Source: Streptomyces sp. NBC_00572
Lineage (GTDB): Bacteria > Actinomycetota > Actinomycetes > Streptomycetales > Streptomycetaceae
Assembly: GCF_026341815.1 (NCBI RefSeq)
Contig: NZ_JAPENX010000001.1
Location: 5,146,001 to 5,210,000 of the forward strand
DNA: 64,000 nucleotides
Reading direction: 5' to 3'
Position numbers and translations under genes: made by a program. The notes under the pieces are model-generated. The model made no database searches. It saw only the letters and a program-made list of their open reading frames with translations, and was not told where the DNA came from. This document shows positions 8,374-17,453 of this stretch, piece by piece; the first letter of the stretch is position 1; every line of letters begins with the position of its first letter.

Positions 8374-9942
8374 ATGACCGAAGTCGCCCGTACGCAGGGC
8401 AGCTCGTCGGAGATCGAGCGCGGAGGGGTCGCCGAAGTTGCGGCCCTCGGCAACGTGTTGACCGGACTGTTCAACCGGCTCGGCATCAACCGGACCCAGT
8501 ACGCCCACCGCGTCCACCTCGACAAGTCCGCCGTCTCCCGCTACCTGAGCGGCCGCCGGCTCGCGCCCCAGGAGTTCGTCGACCGGCTGGTGAGAGAGGT
8601 GGAGGAGCACGTCGGCGCGCCCCTCCAGCCGGAGGCGAAGGAGGCCCTCCGGAACCAGCGGCTCGACGCCCTGCGCGTCTGCAACCCGGACGAGTTCCAG
8701 CTGGAGAGCCTGCGGGGAGAACTGGCCCGCTCGCGCCGGGACACCCAGCGCGCCGAGCGCAACATCGAGGCGCTGCACACCCTCCTGGAGAGGAAGGAGG
8801 ACGAGGTCCGTCGCCTCGCCGACGACCTCACCCGCCTCCGCCTGGACTGGGGCGCCGAGCGCGCCGACCCCGCCCGCACCTACGACCTGCTGCGCGAGAT
8901 CGCGCAGCTCCGCGAGGACCTCGGCGACGCCGAACGCCTCCGCTCCGACGCGGAGCGCCACGGCGAGGGGTTACGGGACCGGGTGCTGAGTCTGGAGGAG
9001 GAGCTGTCGCGGCGGCGCCCCTCGACCGGGGACGTGCCCCTGGAGGCGCTCAAGGCCCAGCTGGTGGAGCTGTGGGAGGAGGAGAGCTTCCCCGAGGCGA
9101 GCCGTGACCTGACGGAGGCGGCGTGGTCGCGTCCCCTGGACGAGCTGGGTGGGTTCCTGGACTGGGTGAAGGAGACGGCGGGGCTCACCCCGGCGGTGAC
9201 GTTCGTCGCCGATGTCGCACGGCTCAGGCCGTTGGAGGACGTGCTGGCCTTCGCCCCGGAGGTGGCATGGCAGGGGCGGTCCCGGATCCAGGAGTCGTGG
9301 ACCTCCGCGGTGGCCGCTCGGGTCACCTCTCGCAACGCGGCCGCCGTCTTCCAGGGGCTGCGGAAGACCGAGACCCGGTCCGACTCCGAGAGCGACCGTG
9401 TGCTCGCCGAGGCGGTGTCCCGGGTGCGGAGCGACGCGCAGGCCGTCGCGCTCGTCTCGGCCGCACTGTCCGGTACCGCGGCGCCGGGGCCGCTGAAGCG
9501 GGTGGCGGCGACGCTGGCCTGGAGGCGCCGGGCGGATCGGTTCGGACTGCGGGTCGCGGTCGGGCTCGCGGAAGCCGGCAGGTACGACGTGGCGGCCCTC
9601 GTGCTCGACGCCGCCTGTCTGGGCGAGACCGCCGTGCACAACGACGACCTGATGCTTGAGGAGTACCTCCCGACCGAGGCCTTCCTGGGGCTCAGCGCGG
9701 CCGTCCGGGAGATGGGCGATACCCGGATCGGCGTCCTGTTCGATCTGGTGACGTGGCTGGACGACACGTACGTCATGACCGCCTTCGCCGTGTGGCTGGC
9801 CCACGACGACGAGCCGCACCTCTTCGACCGGCTGCTCGCCACGATGGCGGATCAGGGCCGGCTGGGCGTTCTCGACCTCCGGATGTCCGGGACGCTGAGG
9901 GCGGGCGTCAGGGACTGGCGGCGCCGCTCACGTGGCCAGTAG
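8374..9942 (+). CDS. HTH-domain protein with coiled coil (TTA codon)
   Basis: A 522-residue protein. Residues 25-70 form an XRE-like helix-turn-helix with the recognition segment KSAVSRYLSGRR. Residues 100-220 are heptad-rich, with many Arg and Glu, and should form a coiled coil. The C-terminal 300 residues are alpha-helical and repeat-like with no family I can name. It is probably a regulator or scaffold that senses through its C-terminal part. GGGGAGAGG precedes the ATG. Codon 200 (8971-8973) is TTA, making it a possible bldA-dependent gene. The last 15 nt overlap the convergent ppk2 gene. Confidence 0.8.
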   Translation: MTEVARTQGSSSEIERGGVAEVAALGNVLTGLFNRLGINRTQYAHRVHLDKSAVSRYLSGRRLAPQEFVDRLVREVEEHVGAPLQPEAKEALRNQRLDALRVCNPDEFQLESLRGELARSRRDTQRAERNIEALHTLLERKEDEVRRLADDLTRLRLDWGAERADPARTYDLLREIAQLREDLGDAERLRSDAERHGEGLRDRVLSLEEELSRRRPSTGDVPLEALKAQLVELWEEESFPEASRDLTEAAWSRPLDELGGFLDWVKETAGLTPAVTFVADVARLRPLEDVLAFAPEVAWQGRSRIQESWTSAVAARVTSRNAAAVFQGLRKTETRSDSESDRVLAEAVSRVRSDAQAVALVSAALSGTAAPGPLKRVAATLAWRRRADRFGLRVAVGLAEAGRYDVAALVLDAACLGETAVHNDDLMLEEYLPTEAFLGLSAAVREMGDTRIGVLFDLVTWLDDTYVMTAFAVWLAHDDEPHLFDRLLATMADQGRLGVLDLRMSGTLRAGVRDWRRRSRGQ

Positions 9943-10818
9943 CCTCCGCCGGCACTCGGCCACGTCGAAGTCCCCCGGCGGGTACGCCGGATCCAGCGCC
10001 TCCAGGTGTTCGAGCAGCAGCTTGCTGATCGCCCAGTTGCGGTACCACTTGCGGTCCGCCGGGACCAGGTACCAGGGGGCCCCGTCCGTCGAGCAGCGTT
10101 CCAGGGCGATCTCGTACGCCTCCCGGTACGCCGGCCACAGCGCGCGGTCCTCGATGTCGCCCACGTTGAACTTCCAGTGCTTCTCCGGGTTGTCCAGGCG
10201 CTCCAGGAGACGGCCGCGCTGTTCCTCGTACGAGATGTGGAGGAAGACCTTGACGATCGTCACGCCGTCGTCGGCGAGGGACTGCTCGAAGCGGTCGATC
10301 TGGCCGTAGCGGCGGCCGAGCCGGGAGCGCGGGACCAGCTCGCGCACGCGGGCGATGAGCACGTCCTCGTAGTGCGAGCGGTCGAAGATGCCGATCTCGC
10401 CCGGACGGGGGAGCGCCTTCATGATCCGCCAGAGGAAGGGGTGGTTCTGCTCCTCCGGGGTCGGGGCCTTGAAAGCGTGGATACGGCAGCCGGACGGGTT
10501 GAAGAGGCCGATGACGTGCTTGACCGTGCCGCCCTTGCCACTGGTGTCCATCCCCTGGAGGACCAGGAGCACGCGTCGGCGGTCACCGGCCGTGCTCGCC
10601 GCGTACAGGCGTTCCTGGAGGTCGGCGAGGCGCGGCGCGAGGGCGGCGGTGGCGGCCACACCGGCCGCCTTGTCGACGGGGCCGGCCGGGGTCGCGGAGG
10701 CGTCGTACGAGGTGAGGTCGACGCGCTCGCCCTCGGGGACGCGGAGCAGCTCGCGCAGGGACGCTTCCCGATGCTTCCGCTTCTTCTTGCCGTCCGGCTT
10801 CCCGTCCTTCTTCGCCAC
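9928..10818 (-). CDS. ppk2: polyphosphate kinase 2 family protein
   Basis: A 296-residue PPK2-type phosphotransferase. Walker A is GMDTSGKGG (residues 89-97), followed by the lid and FDRSHYEDVL motif and the DRKWYRNW stretch typical of the family. PPK2 enzymes transfer phosphate between polyphosphate and nucleoside mono- or diphosphates. The N-terminal 20 residues are very Lys-rich. It lies next to a PhoX-like gene, so both could serve phosphate storage and recovery; whether they are co-regulated is not shown by the sequence. Confidence 0.92.
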   Translation of the reverse strand: MAKKDGKPDGKKKRKHREASLRELLRVPEGERVDLTSYDASATPAGPVDKAAGVAATAALAPRLADLQERLYAASTAGDRRRVLLVLQGMDTSGKGGTVKHVIGLFNPSGCRIHAFKAPTPEEQNHPFLWRIMKALPRPGEIGIFDRSHYEDVLIARVRELVPRSRLGRRYGQIDRFEQSLADDGVTIVKVFLHISYEEQRGRLLERLDNPEKHWKFNVGDIEDRALWPAYREAYEIALERCSTDGAPWYLVPADRKWYRNWAISKLLLEHLEALDPAYPPGDFDVAECRRRLLAT

Positions 10819-10868
10819 CTCGTGCTCCTTCCGCCGCGCCGCGAGTCCTCCCCCGATCCTGCGACGGA

Positions 10869-10900
10869 ACCCGGCCGCCCGCGAGTGCGGGCGACCGGGT
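10869..10900 (-). terminator. hairpin downstream of the PhoX-like gene
   Basis: The left arm runs 10869-10882 (ACCCGGCCGCCCGC) and the right arm 10887-10900, with one mismatch and a GAGT loop. It sits 14 nt past the PhoX-like stop, ahead of ppk2 sequence, on the strand that reads away from that gene. Confidence 0.6.
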
Positions 10901-10913
10901 CCGGTCCCTCAGC

Positions 10914-12290
10914 TCAGCACCACGGGCCCGTCACCGCGAACGTCGTTCCCGGCGTGTAGCAGTTGACGTACATGGTTCCCCGGTCGGGCGAGAAGGTGAC
11001 GCCCGCGAACTCGCCCCACTCCGGCGCCTCGGGCGTGCCGATGTTCTGCGCGCCCCGGGCGATCGCGTACACCTCGCCCTTCTCGCTCACCCCGAAGACG
11101 TGCTGCGCGCCGTCGCCGTCCTCGCTGACCATCAGGCCCCCGCTCGGCGCCAGACAGATGTTGTCCGGTGACTCGCCGGGGAGCTGGATGTCGGTGTCCG
11201 GGCCGAAGACGACGACGAGGGTGAGCCGGCGCCGGTGCGGCTCGTACTTCCAGACCTGGCCGAAGTGGGTCGCGCCGGAGCCGTCCTTGGCGCGCGCGAA
11301 GGAGGACACGAAGTACACGGCGCGGCCGCCCCAGTAGCAGCCCTCCAGCTTCTGTGCGTGCGTGATCCCCTTGGGGCCGAAGTCCTGGAGCCTGATGGGG
11401 GTTTCCGCCGCCTGCGGATCCGGTACGGGGACCCACTCGACGCCCTCGAAGCGGGTGCCGGTCTCCTGGATCACCGAGAGGTCGGGCACGCCCGGCACCC
11501 GCATGGCCTCCAGGGCGCCGCCCGCGCGCAGCGAACCGGTGCCGCCGAGCGGCTTGTGGGGGAGGAAGCGGTAGAAGAGGCCGAAGGGACGCTCGAAGGC
11601 GTCCTCCGTCTCGTACACGACTCCGCTCGTCGGGTCGATCGCGATCGCCTCGTGCTGGAACCGGCCCATCGCGGTGAGCGGGACGGCGCCGGTGCGGTGC
11701 GGGTCGGCGCCGTCGACCTCGAAGATGAAGCCGTGGTCCTTGGTGTAGCCGTTGGTGCCGGCCCTGTCCTCGGTCTCCTCGCAGGTCAGCCAGGTGCGCC
11801 AGGGGGTGGGTCCGCCCGCGCAGTTGACGGCGGTTCCGGCGATGGCGACCCGCTCGCCGAGGACGTTGTTGCGGCCGTCGAGTTCCAGGGCCGTACAGCC
11901 GCCCTTGGCGGCCGGGTCGTACGTCAGGCCGGGGACGGTCGGGACGGCGATCTTGCCGGTGACCCGGTTCTCGTGGTTACGGACGAGGTGCACGCGGCCG
12001 CGACGGCCGGCGAAGGCGCCCATGCCGTCGTGGTTGCTGGGGACGAGGCCCTCGCCGGAGCGGAGCGGATCGCCCTGCCGGGAGAGGACCTTGTAGCGGA
12101 AGCCGGCCGGGAGGTCGAGCAGGCCCGCGGGGTCGGGGACGAGGGGGCCGTAGCCGGCCCGCCCCGTATGGCCGCCGGTCGCGGCGCTCGCGCTGCCGGC
12201 GAAGAGTTCGGAGAGGGCGCCGGCGAAGGCGATCCCGGCGACGGAGGCGCCGGTGCGGGACAGGATCTGACGTCGAGTCGCGGAGGACAT
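10914..12290 (-). CDS. PhoX-like (DUF839) Tat-exported protein
   Basis: A 458-residue protein with a twin-arginine signal: TRRQIL with the Arg pair at residues 6-7, a hydrophobic stretch, and cleavage near SASAA. The mature part is a PhoX/DUF839 beta-propeller. PhoX enzymes are calcium- and iron-dependent phosphatases whose propeller supplies Glu ligands; motifs such as VRNHENR and LTCEETE fit. A secreted alkaline phosphatase is the likely role, but many Streptomyces DUF839 proteins are untested. ATG follows GGGAG. I looked for PhoP boxes upstream and found none with correct spacing. Confidence 0.85.
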   Translation of the reverse strand: MSSATRRQILSRTGASVAGIAFAGALSELFAGSASAATGGHTGRAGYGPLVPDPAGLLDLPAGFRYKVLSRQGDPLRSGEGLVPSNHDGMGAFAGRRGRVHLVRNHENRVTGKIAVPTVPGLTYDPAAKGGCTALELDGRNNVLGERVAIAGTAVNCAGGPTPWRTWLTCEETEDRAGTNGYTKDHGFIFEVDGADPHRTGAVPLTAMGRFQHEAIAIDPTSGVVYETEDAFERPFGLFYRFLPHKPLGGTGSLRAGGALEAMRVPGVPDLSVIQETGTRFEGVEWVPVPDPQAAETPIRLQDFGPKGITHAQKLEGCYWGGRAVYFVSSFARAKDGSGATHFGQVWKYEPHRRRLTLVVVFGPDTDIQLPGESPDNICLAPSGGLMVSEDGDGAQHVFGVSEKGEVYAIARGAQNIGTPEAPEWGEFAGVTFSPDRGTMYVNCYTPGTTFAVTGPWC

Positions 12291-12435
12291 GAGGCAACAA
12301 CTCCCTGCTGGCGGACAGGTGTGTGACGCGTGACCCGCATGTGTGTACCACGCACTGTGCTGACACGTGAACCATGCGGGCCACAACTGCCTCGTGTGGC
12401 GCGTGTTCTGACCGGAGGTCAGATGGCTCCGGGGA

Positions 12436-12861
12436 TCAGACGAGCTTGGCCGTGAGGGTGATCTTCGTGCCCGTGAGTGCCTGGCTGACCGGGCAGTTCT
12501 TCTTCGCGTCCTCCGCGAGCTCCTGGAACTTGTCCGCGTCCAGACCCGGGACCTCACCCTGCACGGTCAGGTGGATGCCGGTGATGCCCTCACCCGGCTG
12601 GAAGGTGACGTCGGCCTTGGTCTCCAGGCGGGCCGGCGGGCTGCCCGCCTTGGCCAGACCGTTGGAGAAGGCCATCGAGAAGCAGGAGGAGTGCGCGGCC
12701 GCGATGAGCTCCTCGGGGCTGGTCTTCCCGTTGGGCTCCTCGGAGCGGGCCGGCCAGGAGACGTCGTACGAGCCGACACCGGAAGAGTCGAGGGTGACGA
12801 CACCGGAACCCTTGAGGAGGTCGCCCTGCCAGACGGTGTGGGCGTGACGCACGGTGGCCAT
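12436..12861 (-). CDS. OsmC/Ohr family peroxiredoxin
   Basis: A 141-residue OsmC-family protein with the two conserved redox Cys: C60 in AHSSCFSM and C123 in NCPVSQAL. These proteins reduce organic hydroperoxides using a Cys pair across a dimer interface. The VTFQPGEG-to-VPGLDADKF region fits OsmC better than Ohr. The ATG at 12861 is preceded by AAAGGGA; starting upstream would add a non-conserved 16-residue stretch. It is a single gene, transcribed in the same direction as zapE upstream of it. Confidence 0.92.
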   Translation of the reverse strand: MATVRHAHTVWQGDLLKGSGVVTLDSSGVGSYDVSWPARSEEPNGKTSPEELIAAAHSSCFSMAFSNGLAKAGSPPARLETKADVTFQPGEGITGIHLTVQGEVPGLDADKFQELAEDAKKNCPVSQALTGTKITLTAKLV

Positions 12862-12895
12862 GGTGGATCCCTTTCGATCGGGTATGGCCTCCAAC

Positions 12896-13981
12896 CTACT
12901 GCGCCACAAGCCCCTTGGCGTCGCGGGCGAGCGCGGTGAGCCGGGAGATCGCCCGGAAGTACTTCTTGCGGTATCCGCCGTTCAGCATCTCGTCGCTGAA
13001 CAGCCGGTCGAAGGGCAGTCCGGAGGCGAGGACGGGTATCTCGCGGTCGTAGAGCCGGTCGGCCAGGACGACGAGCCGCAGGGCCGTCGACTGGTCGGGG
13101 ACGGGCTGGACGTCGGTGAGGCAGACGGCGGTGAGGTCGTCGGTGAGCGCGCCGTACCGGCTGGGGTGAACCCTGGCCAGGTGTTCGAGCAGGTGCGGGA
13201 AGTCGTCGAGGGAGGCGCCCGGCGTCGCGTACGCGGTCTCCGTGACGACCTGGTCGGAGTAAGGGGCCGGGGCCTCGGGCAGACCGCGGTGGCGGTAGTC
13301 CTCGCCGTCGATCCGCAGCGGCATGAAGTGGGAGGAGAGGCCCTGGATCTCGCGGAGGAAGTCGGCGGCGGCGAAGCGGCCCTCGCCGAGCTTGCCCGGG
13401 AGCGTGTTGGAGGTGGCGGCGAGCGCCACGCCGGATTCGACCAGCTTGCCGAGCAGGCTGGAGACGAGGACGGTGTCGCCCGGGTCGTCGAGCTCGAACT
13501 CGTCGATGCAGAGGAGACGGTGCTCGCCGAGGGTCTTCACCGTCTGCTGGAAGCCGAGCGCGCCGACCAGGTTGGTCAGCTCGACGAAGGTGCCGAACGC
13601 CTTCAGCGCGGGATCGGCGGGGGTCGCGTGCCAGAGCGAGGCGAGCAGGTGGGTCTTGCCGACGCCGTACCCGCCGTCCAGGTAGACCCCGCGCGGCCCG
13701 GCGGGGGCGGCCGGCTTCCGGGCGAACCAGCGGCGCTTCCCGGCACCGGAGGCATGCGCTCCGCCCAGGCCCTCGGCGAAGGAGCTCAGTGCCTTGACGG
13801 CGTCCGTCTGGCTGGGCTGGTTCGGGTCCGGGAGGTACGTGTCGAACCGTACGGAGTCGAAGCGTGGCGGCGGCACCATCTCCGCGACGAGCCGGTCGGC
13901 GGGGACGTGGGGCTCTCGGGAGCAGAGCGAGAGCGGGGCCGCCGGGGTGGCAGCGGCTTCGGTGAGGGCACGGGTCGACAC
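12896..13981 (-). CDS. zapE: cell division protein ZapE (AFG1-like ATPase)
   Basis: A 361-residue AAA-type ATPase of the AFG1/ZapE family. The P-loop is GGYGVGKT (residues 103-110), Walker B is LLCIDEFEL, and sensor-1 is ATSNTLPG. The start REPHVPADRLVAEMVPPPRF is the usual N-terminus of the actinobacterial family. In E. coli ZapE associates with the Z-ring under stress; the actinobacterial role is untested. GTG at 13981 is chosen. It is divergent from the pyrimidine reductase gene with only 36 nt between, and TACAGT lies 8 nt before the GTG. Confidence 0.88.
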   Translation of the reverse strand: MSTRALTEAAATPAAPLSLCSREPHVPADRLVAEMVPPPRFDSVRFDTYLPDPNQPSQTDAVKALSSFAEGLGGAHASGAGKRRWFARKPAAPAGPRGVYLDGGYGVGKTHLLASLWHATPADPALKAFGTFVELTNLVGALGFQQTVKTLGEHRLLCIDEFELDDPGDTVLVSSLLGKLVESGVALAATSNTLPGKLGEGRFAAADFLREIQGLSSHFMPLRIDGEDYRHRGLPEAPAPYSDQVVTETAYATPGASLDDFPHLLEHLARVHPSRYGALTDDLTAVCLTDVQPVPDQSTALRLVVLADRLYDREIPVLASGLPFDRLFSDEMLNGGYRKKYFRAISRLTALARDAKGLVAQ

Positions 13982-14017
13982 AGTTCCCCACTGTAAGCGC
14001 CATGTCAGACTCGAAGG

Positions 14018-14830
14018 ATGCGACGACTGCTCCCTGTGACGGACATGACAGCACCCGGGACCGAAGCCGGTTCCGAGGCCGGTTCCGCGGCCGGGCAGGT
14101 GGCCCCCTCCGGGCGGGACTGGTCCCTGGACGAGCTCGCCGACGCCTATGCGTATCCGGACGAGGACGGTGTGTGGCTGCGTGCCAACATGGTCTCCTCG
14201 CTCGACGGGGCCGGGCAGCACGACGGGCGCTCCCAGCCGCTCTCCTCCGAGGCGGACATGCGGATCTTCGGCACCCTGCGGGGCCTCGCCGACGTGGTCG
14301 TCGTCGGTGCGGAAACGGTACGCCTGGAGGGCTACCGCCCGGCACGCGCGCGTGAGGCCTTCGCGGCCCGCCGCGCCGCCGCCGGACAGGGCCCGGCCCC
14401 CGTGATCGCCGTGGTCAGTGCCTCCCTCAACCTGGACTTCTCGCTTCCGCTCTTCACCGAGCCGCTGGCGCCGACCCTGATCCTCACGGGGGCCGCCGCG
14501 CCCGCCGAGCGGGTCCGGGCCGCCCGGGAGGCGGGCGCCGAGGTGCTGACGGCCGGAGACGGGGCCGGGGTCGACCCGGCCCGCGCGAAGGCGGCGCTCG
14601 CGGAGCGCGGGCTCCGGCTGCAGCTGACCGAGGGTGGGCCCCGGCTGCTGGGCCAGTTCGTGGCGGCGGGGGTACTCGACGAGCTGTGTCTGACGGTCTC
14701 GCCGACGATGACGGCGGGTGACGCCCAGCGGATCGCCGGAGGCCCTTCGGTGGCCGTCCCGACACGCTTCGCCGTGGCTTCCGTGCTGGAGCAGGACGGC
14801 TTCCTCTTCACCCGCTACCGTCGGATCTGA
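14018..14830 (+). CDS. RibD C-terminal-domain reductase (pyrimidine reductase family)
   Basis: A 270-residue dihydrofolate-reductase-like protein matching the RibD_C reductase domain. NMVSSLDGA near residue 57 and the C-terminal EGGPRLLGQF, SP and GG segments are family hallmarks. RibD_C enzymes reduce the ribosyl side chain of the riboflavin precursor with NADPH, but this stand-alone protein is far from any riboflavin operon, so the substrate is uncertain. CAGACT 6 nt before the ATG suggests a leaderless start; AAGG directly before the ATG is too close to be a ribosome site. Confidence 0.8.
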   Translation: MRRLLPVTDMTAPGTEAGSEAGSAAGQVAPSGRDWSLDELADAYAYPDEDGVWLRANMVSSLDGAGQHDGRSQPLSSEADMRIFGTLRGLADVVVVGAETVRLEGYRPARAREAFAARRAAAGQGPAPVIAVVSASLNLDFSLPLFTEPLAPTLILTGAAAPAERVRAAREAGAEVLTAGDGAGVDPARAKAALAERGLRLQLTEGGPRLLGQFVAAGVLDELCLTVSPTMTAGDAQRIAGGPSVAVPTRFAVASVLEQDGFLFTRYRRI

Positions 14831-14936
14831 CAATCGGCGGAATTTGTCGTTCCGCTTACCGTCCGCTGGGCACACTTACTGTCGCAGACCCCGTGCGGGC
14901 ACGGGGAAGGATGGTTTCCGCAGAAGGGCTCCTGAG

Positions 14937-15419
14937 GTGTTCACAAGCGTTCTGATGATCGAGAAGCCCCTGACGTCCGTCGACGTGGAATTCGTCACCA
15001 CCCTGCACGGCGACGAGGACGTTTCCTTCATCGTCCTGATGCAGCCGCGTGGTGACCAGGCCGATGTACTGCTGCGTGCCATCGACGACGTGGCCATGGG
15101 CGAACTGAAGGAAGCCGCCCGTGAGGGCGACGAACCGGAGGGCAAGGAGGCCAGGGTCCCCGCCGAGCAGGCCCTGGAGTACTCGCTCCAGGCCCTGAGA
15201 AACGCCGGTTGCGAAGCGGTCGGCCAGGTCGTCGAGGACCACCCGCTCGACAAGATGAAGGCGGTGGTCGACGAGTCGGAGGCGGACGAGGTGATCGTGC
15301 TCACCGCCCCGCACTACGTGGAGGAGTTCTTCCACCGGGACTGGGCCTCCCGGGCCCGCCACAAGGTGGGGGTCCCCGTGCTCAAGCTCTTCGCCCACAG
15401 CCAGGAAGCGGCGCAGTAA
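14937..15419 (+). CDS. conserved actinobacterial Rossmann/USP-like protein
   Basis: A 160-residue protein with alternating hydrophobic strands and helices. VEDHPLDKMKAVVDESEADEVIVLT is followed by a conserved HYVEEFFHRDWASRARHKVGVPV-type end, resembling a universal-stress-protein fold. Some genomes label such proteins indole-3-glycerol phosphate synthase, but it lacks that TIM barrel and is too short, so I reject that name. GTG at 14937 follows GAAGGG. No function can be assigned. It is upstream of murC with a hairpin between. Confidence 0.75.
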   Translation: MFTSVLMIEKPLTSVDVEFVTTLHGDEDVSFIVLMQPRGDQADVLLRAIDDVAMGELKEAAREGDEPEGKEARVPAEQALEYSLQALRNAGCEAVGQVVEDHPLDKMKAVVDESEADEVIVLTAPHYVEEFFHRDWASRARHKVGVPVLKLFAHSQEAAQ

Positions 15420-15444
15420 CCGCCCGGTGACCGCAGGCCAGGGC

Positions 15445-15468
15445 CCGCGCCCCGTGCAGGGGGCGCGG
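15445..15468 (+). terminator. hairpin after the USP-like gene
   Basis: Arms CCGCGCCCC (15445-15453) and GGGGCGCGG (15460-15468) enclose a GTGCAG loop, 25 nt past the stop. Confidence 0.55.
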
Positions 15469-15547
15469 ACCCGGGGCCCGTACGGCTCCCGGACCCGGCT
15501 CCCGGACACGGGTCCGGCGCCCGCCGGGCCCACCCGGCGCGAGCCAC

Positions 15548-15553
15548 TAGGCT
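15548..15553 (+). promoter_or_regulatory. -10-like TAGGCT upstream of murC
   Basis: TAGGCT lies 40 nt before the murC ATG. It would give a leader of about 33 nt containing the GGGGAGAG ribosome site at 15580-15587. Confidence 0.45.
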
Positions 15554-15593
15554 GGGGGCTTCCACGCACGACGCACCCAGGGGAGAGATCCGC

Positions 15594-16985
15594 ATGGCAC
15601 CCGCCATCCCTGCCGCCATGGAACGGCCGCACTTCATCGGCATCGGCGGTGCCGGAATGTCGGGCATCGCGAAGATCCTCGCCCAGCGCGGCGCCAAGGT
15701 CGCCGGCAGCGACGCCAAGGAGTCGGCGACCGCCGAGTCCCTGCGCGCCCTGGGCGCCACCGTGCACATCGGCCACGCCGCCGAGCACCTCGCCGACGAC
15801 GCCTCCGCCGTCGTCGTCTCCAGCGCCATCCGCGCCGACAACCCCGAGCTGGCCCGCGCCGCCGAGCTGGGCATCCCCGTCGTCCACCGCTCCGACGCGC
15901 TCGCCTCCCTGATGGACGGCCTGCGCGCGATCGCGGTCGCCGGCACGCACGGCAAGACGACGACGACCTCCATGCTGGCCGTCGCGCTCACCGAGCTCGG
16001 TCTGGACCCCTCGTACGCCATCGGCGGCGACCTGGCGGGCCCCGGCACCAACGCCCTGCACGGCGCCGGCGAGGTCTTCGTCGCCGAGGCCGACGAGAGC
16101 GACCGGAGCTTCCAGAAGTACGACCCCGAGGTCGCGATCGTCCTCAACGTCGAGCTGGACCACCACGCGAACTACGCCTCCATGGACGAGATCTACGAGT
16201 CCTTCGAGGCCTTCACCGCCAAGATCCGCCCCGGCGGCACCCTGGTCGTCGGCGAGCACGCGGGCGCGCGCGAGCTGGCCCGCCGGGTCGCGGACCGCGA
16301 GGGTCTGCACATCGTCACGGTCGGTGAGACCGAGGACTCCGACGCCCGCATCCTGAAGATCGTCCCGAACGGGATGAAGAGCGAGGTGACGGTCGCCCTC
16401 GACGGCGCCGAGCACACCTTCACCGTCTCCGTCCCCGGTCGCCACTACGCCCACAACGCCGCCGCGGCCCTCGCCGCCGGCGCCCGCGTCGGCATCGACC
16501 CGGCCGAGCTCGCCCAGGCCCTCACCGCCTACACCGGCGTCGGCCGCCGCCTCCAGCTCAAGGGCGAGACCAAGGGCGTCCAGGTCATCGACTCGTACGC
16601 GCACCACCCCACCGAGATGACCGCCGACCTGGAGGCCATGCGCGGCGCCGCCGGAGCCTCCCGCCTCCTGGTCGTCTTCCAGCCCCACCTCTTCTCCCGC
16701 ACCCAGGAACTGGGCAAGGAGATGGGCGACGCGCTGGCCCTCGCCGACGCGTCCGTCGTCCTCGACATCTACCCCGCCCGCGAGGACCCGATCCCGGGCA
16801 TCACCAGCGAGCTGATCATCGCCGCCGCGCGGCAGGCGGGCGCCGACGTGACGCCCGTCCACGACAAGGCCGCGGTGCCCGAGGTCGTGGCGGGAATGGC
16901 CGGACCCGGCGATCTCGTTCTCACCATGGGGGCGGGCGACGTCACGGACCTCGGCCCGCTGATCCTGGACCACCTGTCGAAGTAG
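15594..16985 (+). CDS. murC: UDP-N-acetylmuramate--L-alanine ligase MurC
   Basis: A 463-residue Mur ligase that adds L-alanine to UDP-MurNAc, the first amino-acid step of peptidoglycan precursor synthesis. It has the N-terminal Rossmann motif HFIGIGGAGMSGIA (13-26), the ATP P-loop GTHGKTTTT (117-125), EADESD, NVELDHH, and the C-terminal DSYAHHPTE and FQPHLFSRT blocks. The length is normal. It stands outside the dcw cluster, as is usual in Streptomyces, and is followed 46 nt later by msrB. Confidence 0.97.
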   Translation: MAPAIPAAMERPHFIGIGGAGMSGIAKILAQRGAKVAGSDAKESATAESLRALGATVHIGHAAEHLADDASAVVVSSAIRADNPELARAAELGIPVVHRSDALASLMDGLRAIAVAGTHGKTTTTSMLAVALTELGLDPSYAIGGDLAGPGTNALHGAGEVFVAEADESDRSFQKYDPEVAIVLNVELDHHANYASMDEIYESFEAFTAKIRPGGTLVVGEHAGARELARRVADREGLHIVTVGETEDSDARILKIVPNGMKSEVTVALDGAEHTFTVSVPGRHYAHNAAAALAAGARVGIDPAELAQALTAYTGVGRRLQLKGETKGVQVIDSYAHHPTEMTADLEAMRGAAGASRLLVVFQPHLFSRTQELGKEMGDALALADASVVLDIYPAREDPIPGITSELIIAAARQAGADVTPVHDKAAVPEVVAGMAGPGDLVLTMGAGDVTDLGPLILDHLSK

Positions 16986-17031
16986 CACCGGCCGAAGCGA
17001 CGCCGGTCGAAGCAGCAGAGGGAGCGAGCTC

Positions 17032-17439
17032 ATGGCGTACGACGTCGAGAAGCCGGACGAGCAGTGGCGTGCGGAGCTGACCCCGGCGGAGTACCAGGTG
17101 CTGCGCCAGGCGGGCACCGAGCCCGCGTTCCGGGGTGAGTACACCGACACCACCACCAAGGGCGTGTACTCCTGCCGGGCCTGCGGCGCGGAGCTGTTCA
17201 CGTCGAACGAGAAGTTCGAGTCGCACTGCGGCTGGCCGTCCTTCTTCGACCCGAAGGACAGCTCCGCCGTCGAGCTGATCGACGACCGCTCCCACGGCAT
17301 GGTCCGCACCGAGGTCCGCTGCTCCCGCTGCGGCTCCCACCTCGGCCATGTCTTCGAAGGCGAGGGCTACCCCACTCCGACGGACCAGCGGTACTGCATC
17401 AACTCGATCTCGCTGCGGCTGGAGCCCGGCGAGAGCTGA
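17032..17439 (+). CDS. msrB: peptide-methionine (R)-S-oxide reductase MsrB
   Basis: A 135-residue MsrB. It reduces the R epimer of methionine sulfoxide in proteins. Zinc-binding Cys pairs are C48/C51 and C97/C100, and the catalytic Cys is C122 in RYCINSISL. The HCGWPSF and GHVF motifs are intact. GGAGCGAG precedes the ATG. It is probably co-transcribed with murC and ends at a strong hairpin. Confidence 0.96.
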   Translation: MAYDVEKPDEQWRAELTPAEYQVLRQAGTEPAFRGEYTDTTTKGVYSCRACGAELFTSNEKFESHCGWPSFFDPKDSSAVELIDDRSHGMVRTEVRCSRCGSHLGHVFEGEGYPTPTDQRYCINSISLRLEPGES

Positions 17440-17453
17440 CCGGTCGAGCAAAG

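Noticed and set aside
12291..12435. Possible PhoP boxes upstream of the PhoX-like gene (GTTCACG, GTACACA, GTCACGC)
   Set aside because: The units are spaced 24 and about 13 nt apart, not 11, so they do not form a PhoP box.
14937..15419. Naming this gene indole-3-glycerol phosphate synthase
   Set aside because: It is 160 residues and lacks the TIM-barrel motifs of TrpC; the name appears to be a propagated mis-annotation.
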